A stretch of 34,313 nucleotides of DNA from a virus, in the IMG/VR virus record IMGVR_UViG_3300032011_000057, positions 1-34,313 of that record; one strand, written 5' to 3'. The notes beneath the pieces were generated by a model that made no database searches, had not been told where the DNA came from, and saw only the letters and a list, made by a program, of their open reading frames with translations. The translations under genes were made by a program, and so were the position numbers. The stretch's first letter is position 1. Each line of letters begins with the position of its first letter. This document shows positions 1 to 5,987 of this stretch, one piece after another.

Positions 1-150
1 AACAGGATTATAAACGCAACCTTTGGCAGTCGCTCAAGCTCGTTTATAAAGATGTTATTTAAAAAGATACTCATAATACTCTTTAAGCTCCTGTGCCGTA
101 TCCTTTTTGCCTTGATACTTCTTAACCTGGCCATCATAGAAATCTTTTAA
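1..150. repeat. left copy of 150-bp terminal direct repeat
   Basis: These 150 bases are repeated at 34164-34313. One base differs: c at 127, t at 34290. The difference is synonymous (a Gln codon, CAG versus CAA) in the small minus-strand gene that crosses the repeat. This marks the window as a circular or terminally redundant phage genome. A fixed direct terminal repeat, circular permutation, or an assembler overlap across strain variants would all look like this. Confidence 0.93.
8..49. other. inverted repeat between convergent genes (stem-loop or cruciform)
   Basis: TTATAAACG at 8-16 and its exact reverse complement CGTTTATAA at 41-49 flank a 24-base spacer, which can fold a little further. 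In the circular genome the element lies between the 3' ends of the plus-strand portal gene and the minus-strand gene ending at 55. That is where a two-way terminator is expected. No strong T-run follows, so termination is only inferred; a cruciform or protein-binding site is possible. Confidence 0.5.
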
Positions 151-267
151 ATCCTCCATCGTATTCCGATCTCTGGCCCTCTTAGCATCCTCTAATACTA
201 CATCATAAGCATTAATACTACTTTGTAGCTTATGCATGAATTTGATATGTTTTTGTTCTGTTGTCAT
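55..267 (-). CDS. small charged hypothetical protein (70 aa)
   Basis: I do not recognise this protein. It is helical and strongly charged, rich in Lys, Glu and Asp, with a Tyr-rich C-terminus, and has no signal peptide or membrane segment. A longer reading to 312 exists, but the ATG at 267 overlaps the TGA of the upstream gene as ATGA, the coupling pattern used throughout this genome, so I take that start. It is the last gene of the left operon (2069 to 55). The terminal repeat duplicates its C-terminal third at the right end of the window. Confidence 0.7.
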   Translation of the reverse strand: MTTEQKHIKFMHKLQSSINAYDVVLEDAKRARDRNTMEDLKDFYDGQVKKYQGKKDTAQELKEYYEYLFK

Positions 268-416
268 TTTATGTAGATTTTTTTCTTTAGCTGTCTTAAT
301 ACTCGGTCGCAATGCAGTCTGTCTGCTCCGCTGAATTTTAAGTATTCGTAATGGTCAATCATTTGCAGTATATCTTCTACCCTTAGATTGACTTTCTTGT
401 GTGGTGGTCGTCTCAT
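264..416 (-). CDS. small basic hypothetical protein (50 aa)
   Basis: Unknown function. The protein is Arg/Lys-rich with a helix-prone centre and a Lys-rich end. The frame also opens at a GTG at 458, but that would overlap the end of the small membrane protein gene at 439-522. The ATG at 416 follows that gene's stop by 22 bases and has an A-rich leader (CACTAAAA before ATG), so it is preferred. It is coupled by ATGA overlap to the next gene (55-267). Confidence 0.6.
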   Translation of the reverse strand: MRRPPHKKVNLRVEDILQMIDHYEYLKFSGADRLHCDRVLRQLKKKIYIK

Positions 417-438
417 TTTTAGTGTGTTTATTAGGCTG

Positions 439-522
439 TTAATGATGTTTGTTTTCACTCTCTTTTACTTTCACGTAAACAATAATTCCAATAATCAGAA
501 TCATAAATATTTTTATTATCAT
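439..522 (-). CDS. tiny single-span membrane protein (27 aa)
   Basis: A very short frame, starting 10 bases after the stop of the PP-loop enzyme gene and preceded by TAAAAAGATTGAT. It encodes Met-Ile-Ile-Lys, then a segment of about 13 Ile/Leu/Phe/Val/Gly residues, then a Lys/Glu-rich hydrophilic tail ending in His-His. This is the profile of a one-pass small membrane protein. Its position fills the gap between two genes of the operon without overlap. Function is unknown; the frame could still be fortuitous in such A+T-rich DNA. Confidence 0.5.
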   Translation of the reverse strand: MIIKIFMILIIGIIVYVKVKESENKHH

Positions 523-532
523 ATCAATCTTT

Positions 533-1384
533 TTATAATCCGCAATAACCAGAGTCACATTCGTTGAAATCTGAGTCGAATAATTGAGTTTGTTTGAAGC
601 TTCTTTTTATTTTATCGTAGGTTGTACCGTTTTTGAACGTTCTCTTTCCGTAACCGTTTTGTTCTGCTTCAATAAACCAATCAAATTTGTTTGGGTGTTT
701 TTCGCTCATGTGTTTTAACAAAACAGGCGTTCTATGAAAACACCCTACACAATTGTTCATGTATGCAAATCTCACTGGCTTATCCTTCCAATACTGTTCA
801 ATGGTATCTTTAAATATACCGTTCTCAATCAATGGAAAGGATGGTTTTTGCCATCCTGTATTGGCCCATTTATTACGCTTACCATTTTTAGACTTTCCGA
901 TAATATGTTTGTTTTCTAAAAGTCCTGCTTCATTTGTTTTATGGATCATGGTTTTTGCTCTTGACATCTCATTAGCACGAAATCCAATACGCATTTCAAC
1001 AGGTTCTTTTAAGTGATTTAGCCACCAATCAAATATTGGTTGTACTTTCATCATCTCTGTGCAGAATCTTTGCGTAACATTCGGGAGATATTTTTTATCA
1101 CCTCTTATTATTATTTCATCGAACGTCTTACCTGTTACCCATTCTACTCGTTGCCCAATAAACTGCTCCAAATCAAGCATTGTGTAAATTATAGCATCCT
1201 CTTCCAATGTTCCAATAAACTCTTCTCCAATCCTATCCGAAACATCCTGTCTAATCTTAGCATCTGGAAACATACAACCCTTATCGCTTGTTCGAACTAA
1301 TGCGAATACGTTATAATCAGCAGGATAATTCTTTGCAATATATGCTGATGTTTTTCCTCCACTTATACTGTTAACTGTTTTCAT
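533..1384 (-). CDS. PP-loop ATPase, PAPS-reductase-like (283 aa)
   Basis: The sequence shows the PP-loop SGGKTS at residues 8-13, as in adenine nucleotide alpha-hydrolases (PAPS reductase, DndC, IbrA relatives). A second family-type motif, RIGFRANE, lies at 132-139. Cysteines sit at 37, 108, 212, 215, 276 and 281. The NCVGC pair and the C-terminal CDSGYC could bind a metal or Fe-S cluster. Enzymes of this family activate a substrate by adenylation and often handle sulfur; phage members are usually labelled PAPS reductase without a proven substrate. Start: ATG at 1384, one base after the preceding stop. IbrA-type proteins typically partner ParB-like IbrB proteins, and this phage has a ParB-like protein at 5988-6536, in another transcription unit. 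Sulfur-based nucleic-acid modification or a regulatory role are both possible. Confidence 0.82.
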   Translation of the reverse strand: MKTVNSISGGKTSAYIAKNYPADYNVFALVRTSDKGCMFPDAKIRQDVSDRIGEEFIGTLEEDAIIYTMLDLEQFIGQRVEWVTGKTFDEIIIRGDKKYLPNVTQRFCTEMMKVQPIFDWWLNHLKEPVEMRIGFRANEMSRAKTMIHKTNEAGLLENKHIIGKSKNGKRNKWANTGWQKPSFPLIENGIFKDTIEQYWKDKPVRFAYMNNCVGCFHRTPVLLKHMSEKHPNKFDWFIEAEQNGYGKRTFKNGTTYDKIKRSFKQTQLFDSDFNECDSGYCGL

Positions 1385-1385
1385 A

Positions 1386-1739
1386 TCAATCTAATTTACC
1401 GTAATGTCCGCTTGCCATCTTTCTTCCGAACTCTCTGGATGGCTCAGAAGATAAGCTGATATAATAAGGATCTTTCTTGCCTCCTTCTCCAAAGTATGAA
1501 TTAAGATAAAACTTGTCTACATATCCAAAGTCCTCCTGTTCTTGCAGGGCCTCTTCAATTATTATTTCTGATATATCCTTTAGGTTCTTTTTCCACTCTA
1601 ATTTTACGCAGGCCGGATTAAAGTGTTGTAAACTGCTTTGTACCTTCAAGTATTCAATTGTTTTAGGCAATCTTTTTATTGCCTCTAATAATTCTTCAAG
1701 GCTGTCGCACTCTGCTGAATATCCTCTGTATTTAATCAT
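1386..1739 (-). CDS. hypothetical protein (117 aa)
   Basis: Not recognised. It is an acidic, soluble protein with a helical N-terminal half rich in Glu and Leu, and a C-terminal half rich in Tyr, Gly and Ser. No signal or membrane segment is visible. The start ATG at 1739 has the leader AAAACTATAACAA, a variant of the AAAACATAACA leader found before many early genes here. It lies in the left operon, one base before the PP-loop ATPase gene, so the two are probably co-translated. Confidence 0.75.
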   Translation of the reverse strand: MIKYRGYSAECDSLEELLEAIKRLPKTIEYLKVQSSLQHFNPACVKLEWKKNLKDISEIIIEEALQEQEDFGYVDKFYLNSYFGEGGKKDPYYISLSSEPSREFGRKMASGHYGKLD

Positions 1740-1755
1740 TTGTTATAGTTTTAAA

Positions 1756-1869
1756 TTATTTTTTGTTTTTCTTTAGCTTATTTAAAAAATTTATCTTATG
1801 AAACACCACTAAGAAGAGCAGGTAATAAGATGTTAACTTTACTGTTTCACATATATCTTTTGGCTTCAT
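1756..1869 (-). CDS. tiny membrane protein (37 aa)
   Basis: This short frame begins with an ATG that overlaps the stop of the upstream gene as ATGA (1866-1869), strong evidence for translational coupling. The product has a short polar N-terminus, one hydrophobic segment at about residues 14-23 (SYYLLFLVVF), and a very basic Lys/Asn tail, so positive-inside topology would place the C-terminus in the cytoplasm. It fills an otherwise empty gap of over 120 bases. Function unknown; small toxin-like, superinfection-exclusion or membrane-anchor roles are guesses. Confidence 0.55.
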   Translation of the reverse strand: MKPKDICETVKLTSYYLLFLVVFHKINFLNKLKKNKK

Positions 1870-2069
1870 AAGTCTAATATGTTTTGGAGTTCAATTATTG
1901 AATCTCTGCTCAGAAAGTCCCTGTATTTTAGAACTTCCTTGGCTTCTCTCTGGGCCTTCTCAATCATTACTCTTTTATCTAATTGTAATCCACTAATGAC
2001 AATAAAAGATACGTTAGAGGCCCTTAATAATTTGTCTGATACTTTTTTTAACCGCTTGATGTTTTCCAC
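1866..2069 (-). CDS. small hypothetical protein, GTG start (67 aa)
   Basis: Unknown basic, helical protein. The frame is open further upstream to 2132, but that extension would translate straight through the -7 box and the inverted repeat at 2095-2119. The GTG at 2069 is preceded by AAAACCTAACATC, which resembles the recurrent AAAACATAACA leader, and lies 26 bases from the -7 box, the same distance as in the other three copies. I therefore use GTG. It is the first gene of the left operon. Confidence 0.6.
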   Translation of the reverse strand: MENIKRLKKVSDKLLRASNVSFIVISGLQLDKRVMIEKAQREAKEVLKYRDFLSRDSIIELQNILDL

Positions 2070-2094
2070 GATGTTAGGTTTTAAAGTTATACCC

Positions 2095-2119
2095 CTAATA
2101 TATAAATTAATTTTATATA
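2095..2119 (-). promoter_or_regulatory. promoter with overlapping inverted-repeat operator, copy A
   Basis: On the minus strand there is a -7 box TATATTAG (2095-2102; consensus TAnnTTTG). It overlaps a perfect inverted repeat, arms TATATAAA (2099-2106) and TTTATATA (2112-2119) with a 5-base spacer. The same element occurs at about 7.36, 9.58 and 13.79 kb, each 23-29 bases upstream of a start codon. Confidence 0.68.
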
Positions 2120-2161
2120 AATAAACATCCAAGCAATAAATCTTACAGAAAAGATATTTTT

Positions 2162-2380
2162 TTAATTATGAGGATAAAAGTTTAGAATGTTTTGCAGACT
2201 TCTTTCGGCTTCCTTGATAACTCCTTCCAAGTACTCTTTTGCCCTTTCGTCATCCTTGCATAAGTCTCTTAACTGCTTACGATAAAAAAACACCTGATAA
2301 GGATCAACCTTTGTTTTGTTGCTGAGTAGCTTTGTGTATGATTCGATTTGTGTTTTGATTAAAGGCTGATCCTGGTGCAT
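2162..2380 (-). CDS. hypothetical protein downstream of terminase (72 aa)
   Basis: Unknown. A helical, charged protein with alternating Lys/Glu/Leu that suggests coiled coil, and no membrane segment. It begins 35 bases after the end of the large terminase and probably shares its transcript. Its stop lies about 45 bases before promoter copy A. An overlapping frame at 2304-2495 runs into the terminase gene and was not accepted. Confidence 0.65.
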   Translation of the reverse strand: MHQDQPLIKTQIESYTKLLSNKTKVDPYQVFFYRKQLRDLCKDDERAKEYLEGVIKEAERSLQNILNFYPHN

Positions 2381-2415
2381 GGTGTTTTTGGTTTCCTAAT
2401 ATAAGGAATTTCCCT

Positions 2416-3774
2416 CTAATAATCTTTGAATTTGTTTGAAAATAATCCTTTAATAAACATGGATAAACCTGCAATGCAATCCGGTGCATCATCATTTTTA
2501 TTCTTCCCCTCCTTGTTAAATCCTTCCACGTTCTGCATAAATTGGTAGTACATCTGATTGTTGTTTTCTACAAAATTAAAGCTATTAAGAACAAAACCGC
2601 TTTCCATTATTATTCTTGTAATCTTATTCTTTGTATTATGAACTTGCAGGATCTTTGTGTCTGTCATCTTATCTAAGTTCCTGCTAAACATCGCACCCAT
2701 ACTATTTGATTCTACCCTGCAATATTTTACATCTAATCTGTTCAGCTTCTCAGCACATAACGGTAATGTTATATCGGTGTTGTCCCTTGTAAACAGATAA
2801 TCAACCACATAAACTTCGCTTCCAACTATCCCTCCAATTGCCATTGCTGTGAAATCCTTTCCTTGGTCAGCAACATCTATGTAACCAATATACCCCTCAA
2901 TTCTATCTTTTATTTGCTCAAACTCTTCTTTAGGCATCTTATTCAATCCAGAGAATAAACGGCCTTTCATATCAACAGGTTCTTGCATATATTCGGCTAA
3001 CCAAATATCCGGATTAATTCTTGCTTTAATTTCTTTATACTGCTCTGTGCTCATAACGTCATCACAAAAGGAGTTGCCCTCCTTATCCAGGGCAGGAACA
3101 ATTATACTTAGATCGTATCTTTGGCCCTCTATACTCTTTCCAATAACATCGTTTACGCTCCATCTTGTTCCGATATCTATTACTGAGCAATTCTTTTCCA
3201 ATCTGGAATCGTGTGTTGCCTCCTTCCAAGTAAGGATCTTATCGTTTGTATTATCGCTTAAAGCATCTTCAATACCCCTGTATAAGTCATCAGTGATTGC
3301 CAATTTAGTTGCTCCGAAACCTATTATTGTTCCTCCAACTCCTGCTCCAAAATAACCAACCTGCTTAGATTGGGCTGTGTTCCAACCTAATAGGTTTGCC
3401 TTGTCATCGCTCAATAAAACCTCTGGAAATACTTGCCGAAATTGGCCTGTTTTTAATATGTTTCTTACGTCATAAGAGAATTTAAGATAAAGAGTTGCAG
3501 TACAAGTGTTCCTCATTATACTCTCTTTTGGGTTTCTTCCTAATACCCAGGCACTAAATAAGGTCGTTATAAACGATTTTCCTGCTCTTGGAGGCATTGA
3601 AACCGATAAGCTGCGTATTTCTCCCCCTTCTATTTTTTGGAAGCCTTGTGCTATTTGTTTTAAGAATGGCCTGTTGGTAAAAAACTCTTTGTCGTAAAAC
3701 AAACAGAACTCCCAAAAATCCCTCTTTGCAAGCTCCGCCCTTAATAACTCTTTTATTGCCTCCTTTTTATTCAT
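2416..3774 (-). CDS. terL: terminase large subunit (452 aa)
   Basis: The DNA-packaging motor and headful or end-cutting nuclease, acting on concatemeric phage DNA at the portal. The N-terminal ATPase has Walker A MPPRAGKS at residues 60-67, Walker B with the acidic pair in LAITDD at 158-163, and a coupling motif IGTRW at 201-205. The C-terminal RNase-H-like nuclease has Asp300 in YIDVAD, Glu355 in RVES, and the acidic cluster DDAPD at 428-432. Length is normal for the family. Its start overlaps the end of the small subunit gene by 8 bases. It is encoded on the opposite strand to the portal, which is unusual. Confidence 0.96.
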   Translation of the reverse strand: MNKKEAIKELLRAELAKRDFWEFCLFYDKEFFTNRPFLKQIAQGFQKIEGGEIRSLSVSMPPRAGKSFITTLFSAWVLGRNPKESIMRNTCTATLYLKFSYDVRNILKTGQFRQVFPEVLLSDDKANLLGWNTAQSKQVGYFGAGVGGTIIGFGATKLAITDDLYRGIEDALSDNTNDKILTWKEATHDSRLEKNCSVIDIGTRWSVNDVIGKSIEGQRYDLSIIVPALDKEGNSFCDDVMSTEQYKEIKARINPDIWLAEYMQEPVDMKGRLFSGLNKMPKEEFEQIKDRIEGYIGYIDVADQGKDFTAMAIGGIVGSEVYVVDYLFTRDNTDITLPLCAEKLNRLDVKYCRVESNSMGAMFSRNLDKMTDTKILQVHNTKNKITRIIMESGFVLNSFNFVENNNQMYYQFMQNVEGFNKEGKNKNDDAPDCIAGLSMFIKGLFSNKFKDY

Positions 3775-4114
3775 CCTTTAGTATATCCCTAATTTCATCA
3801 GTAGTTAAATCTGATAGGTCAATACTTGTCTGTTGTTGGTCTATTTGTTGAACTGGTGCACCGTATCCGCTATCCATCAATGCCTTGTATGCTGTTACAT
3901 CTCCCTCTCTTGCCTTTTTGATTAATGCTAAGGTCATTAAGTCCTCTTGACTCATGGTTTCACTATCCCCCGTAATTGGGTTCTTTAGGCTCTGATTAAC
4001 CTCCAGCCAATGCCTTGCAATTGTGCTTCTATTCTTGGCCCCTTTAGGCCTTCCGCCCGGATTTCCGCTTTCCCCTTTTTTCCATGCTGGCCTTAAATTA
4101 TCCTCTTTTGCCAT
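3767..4114 (-). CDS. terS: terminase small subunit, DUF5681 type (115 aa)
   Basis: The basic Gly/Pro motif GESGNPGGRPKGAKN at residues 14-28 is the signature of DUF5681 proteins, which regularly precede the large terminase in phages. The rest is helical. The expected role is recognition of phage DNA and regulation of the large subunit. The downstream terL gene overlaps its end. The start ATG at 4114 has an A-rich leader and a candidate promoter 27 bases upstream. Confidence 0.88.
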   Translation of the reverse strand: MAKEDNLRPAWKKGESGNPGGRPKGAKNRSTIARHWLEVNQSLKNPITGDSETMSQEDLMTLALIKKAREGDVTAYKALMDSGYGAPVQQIDQQQTSIDLSDLTTDEIRDILKDE

Positions 4115-4140
4115 AATCGGTGTAATTTCGGTGTTTTGCT

Positions 4141-4171
4141 AAAATATAATAAACTCATTTTAATTAGGCAA
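4141..4171 (-). promoter_or_regulatory. candidate terminase promoter
   Basis: On the minus strand, TTG (4169-4171) is followed after 20 bases by TATATTTT (4141-4148), one mismatch from the Bacteroidota -7 box TAnnTTTG, at the usual spacing. The -7 box lies 27 bases upstream of the terS start, just after the formyltransferase gene ends. It would let the packaging genes be expressed separately from the cassette. Confidence 0.5.
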
Positions 4172-4172
4172 C

Positions 4173-4838
4173 TTATGGATGCTCTTCGCCCCTTTTATCC
4201 TCTATCATAAGGCAGTCCGGCTTATATATATCTTTAACATCGCATGATGGCTCAAAGGTTGAAACATCGCTTCTTTGATGCTCCCTCCTTATTATTCCGT
4301 TAGATATATCATTTAGCGCCTTTTGGAATAGGTCTATTCCCATGTCGAGAAGCGTATCTCTCCAAAGCTCCCTTGCACCGCCTTTAGGGTCTGACTTCAT
4401 TCTTGGGGGTATCCATGTCCAATCTTGGTACGCAATATCTCCTCTATCAATTCCGGAGTTAAGCCAAAATACTGTACCCCCTGTTATTGCGTCTCCCATT
4501 TTTATTGCCCACTCTATCGAGCTCCTCCCCCTATGCCTTGGAAGCATTGATGGGTGGTAGCCTATCCAGCCGAGTTTTGTTGCATACCTTGCCCTCCTTC
4601 CTATATAATCAAAGCTGTGGGCGGTCATTCCTAAATCCGTGCCTTTTGGCACAGATTCCGATGTAAAACTTCCTGAGCTTGTAATTGGTATATCATTTAT
4701 GCTCGCAAGCCTTCCAATATATTTGTCTCCCTTTGGGCATGATACTCCAACAACCTCATGGCCCAGGTTAAGGCAAAGCCTAAGAGCCTCTTCCCCAAAC
4801 TTCTTTTGTCCACTTATATATATTTTTAGCCTTTTCAC
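4173..4838 (-). CDS. folate-dependent formyltransferase/hydrolase-like protein (221 aa)
   Basis: The fold is that of the formyltransferase N-terminal domain (GART, Fmt, 10-formyl-THF dehydrogenase). The signature YHPSMLPRHRGRSS lies at residues 94-107 and the GIDRGD loop at 129-134, giving His95 and Asp131 as catalytic candidates. The usual Asn two residues before the His is Gly93. The local sequence, including GGTVFW at 120-125, is closest in my memory to the hydrolase domain of 10-formyltetrahydrofolate dehydrogenase, which also lacks that Asn. It starts with GTG overlapping the stop of the GNAT frame as GTGA, so it is translationally coupled to it. It may formylate a base, nucleotide or protein amine, or hydrolyse 10-formyl-THF; the substrate is unknown. 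No C-terminal Fmt tRNA-binding domain is visible, which argues against a Met-tRNA formyltransferase. Confidence 0.85.
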   Translation of the reverse strand: MKRLKIYISGQKKFGEEALRLCLNLGHEVVGVSCPKGDKYIGRLASINDIPITSSGSFTSESVPKGTDLGMTAHSFDYIGRRARYATKLGWIGYHPSMLPRHRGRSSIEWAIKMGDAITGGTVFWLNSGIDRGDIAYQDWTWIPPRMKSDPKGGARELWRDTLLDMGIDLFQKALNDISNGIIRREHQRSDVSTFEPSCDVKDIYKPDCLMIEDKRGEEHP

Positions 4839-5350
4839 CTTTTACCTATGTATTTAAAGCCTTGAACCGCCCTAAAATGTCCACCGTATCCACCGCTTTT
4901 TTCTGACTTGCTTCCTATTGTATTTTTTTTCTTTCCTATTTGGGCTCTTGCAATTGACCCTCCGCTTTTTTTCTTATTTCCTCCATACATTTGTTGGCTT
5001 TTTAATACCCAATTGCTACTCCTGTTAAGATACGCTATAAGCTGGGGGTGGCTTGTATGAAATATTGTCGGTAATTTGTGGCCCCTCCTTCCGTACCCGC
5101 TTTTGTGGTACTCCATAACGTATGTTAAAAACTTTGTTCCTACTCCTGCACCCTGCCACTCTGGAACTGTTACAAGCCTTGTTGCCCTATAGGCGTGAGC
5201 TGTAAACATTGGACAAACTGCCAAGTGTGAAACTGGCTCCCCGTTTACGGTTCCCATAAAGTATTCAGCCGCAGGTGGCATTGGTAGGTCTAAATAATAA
5301 TGCTCTTTAAATATTCCCCAGTAACTTCCTGTGACCTTCCAAATGTCCAA
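4835..5350 (-). CDS. GNAT acyltransferase domain, likely translated as fusion with ABC ATPase
   Basis: A GNAT fold is supported by the acyl-CoA loop WQGAGVG (residues 65-71 counted from the TTG at 5350), the preceding strand RLVTV, and the following helix. The C-terminal 50 residues are Lys/Gly-rich and may bind nucleic acid. No good ATG lies near the domain start: TTG at 5350 or ATG at 5281, which would cut off the first strand. The frame is open upstream to the A10 run at 5380-5389, where it is in the -1 frame relative to the ABC ATPase. Homologous ABC ATPases fused to a predicted acetyltransferase (COG2401) are known, so the natural product is probably a fusion of about 380 residues. Mom of phage Mu, a DNA adenine modifier, is also of GNAT type; whether this one acts on DNA is inference. 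Confidence 0.78.
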   Translation of the reverse strand: MDIWKVTGSYWGIFKEHYYLDLPMPPAAEYFMGTVNGEPVSHLAVCPMFTAHAYRATRLVTVPEWQGAGVGTKFLTYVMEYHKSGYGRRGHKLPTIFHTSHPQLIAYLNRSSNWVLKSQQMYGGNKKKSGGSIARAQIGKKKNTIGSKSEKSGGYGGHFRAVQGFKYIGKR

Positions 5351-5982
5351 TTTGATGTCTGGCCTTGATCCAATTTCGCTTTTTTTTTTACTTCTCCTGT
5401 GGAGGTATCAAGCGCCCAATCTGGCTGTATATACTCAAGCACATCATAATGGCATGATAGCAACACAACCCTTCTACCCTTTGTCCTCCTAAATGACTTT
5501 GAGAATGCCATTGCACCAATTCTTGCAATCTGCCTATCAACAACTGATGTAAACTCATCAACAATAACATCATCCCCCCCATCTGCAAGCACTCTCGCAA
5601 GGCCTGCTCTAAACTGCTGACCGTTTGATAATGCGTGGAACGGTCTCAGCCAAGATGGAACATCTCCAAGTCCAACAGAGGCGAGCAGTCCTGTTACCGT
5701 GTTGAAGTCTCCCTCTGGGCTTATGCAGTCAACTATTGGCTTGTCCTTTTCCCATCCTCCGTACAGGTCCTCAATCTTTCCTCCTCCAAAAAGCTTATTT
5801 CCAATTGATGTCTTTCCACTTCCACTTGGGCCAACAATAACTCCAATCTGCCAATCTCCCTCAACTGGAACATCAACATCAAGATTAAATTCGTCTCCCC
5901 TTTCTGCATTAAACAGGGACTTTACTCTGTTTGCTCGGTAGCTTTTAAAGTTTTTTGTTTTATTTCTTACGCTTACTTTCAT
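5290..5982 (-). CDS. soluble ABC-type ATPase (COG2401-like N-terminal half)
   Basis: All core ABC motifs are present: Walker A GPSGSGKTS at residues 51-59, signature LSNGQQFR at 118-125, Walker B with catalytic Glu in VIVDEF at 139-144, D-loop SVVDR at 146-150, and H-loop His178 in SCHYD. There is no membrane segment, so it is not a transporter subunit by itself. In zero frame the protein continues about 30 residues past a GTA followed by nine A's and ends at 5290. In the -1 frame it continues into the GNAT domain. Soluble ABC ATPases of this kind often dimerise on nucleic acid. The gene follows the ParB-like gene by 5 bases, so the two are co-expressed. Its DNA is visibly richer in G+C than most of the genome. 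Confidence 0.88.
   Translation of the reverse strand: MKVSVRNKTKNFKSYRANRVKSLFNAERGDEFNLDVDVPVEGDWQIGVIVGPSGSGKTSIGNKLFGGGKIEDLYGGWEKDKPIVDCISPEGDFNTVTGLLASVGLGDVPSWLRPFHALSNGQQFRAGLARVLADGGDDVIVDEFTSVVDRQIARIGAMAFSKSFRRTKGRRVVLLSCHYDVLEYIQPDWALDTSTGEVKKKAKLDQGQTSNWTFGRSQEVTGEYLKSIII
5380..5389 (-). promoter_or_regulatory. A10 slippery run joining ABC ATPase and GNAT frames
   Basis: The minus strand reads GTA followed by AAA AAA AAA GCG. A -1 slip, or one extra A added by polymerase slippage, gives Lys-Lys-Lys-Ser-Glu-Ile and enters the GNAT frame without a stop. A-runs of this kind support -1 ribosomal frameshifting (dnaX-type) and transcriptional slippage. A sequencing length error in the homopolymer would give the same picture. 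Confidence 0.6.
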
Positions 5983-5987
5983 GGCTA

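Noticed and set aside
2070-2132. N-terminal extension of the 67-residue gene to 2132
   Set aside because: It would translate the promoter and operator repeat; start spacing in the other three copies favours GTG at 2069.
2304-2495. 63-codon minus-strand frame
   Set aside because: It overlaps both the terminase C-terminus and the 72-residue gene, has no leader, and its composition is unlike the neighbours.
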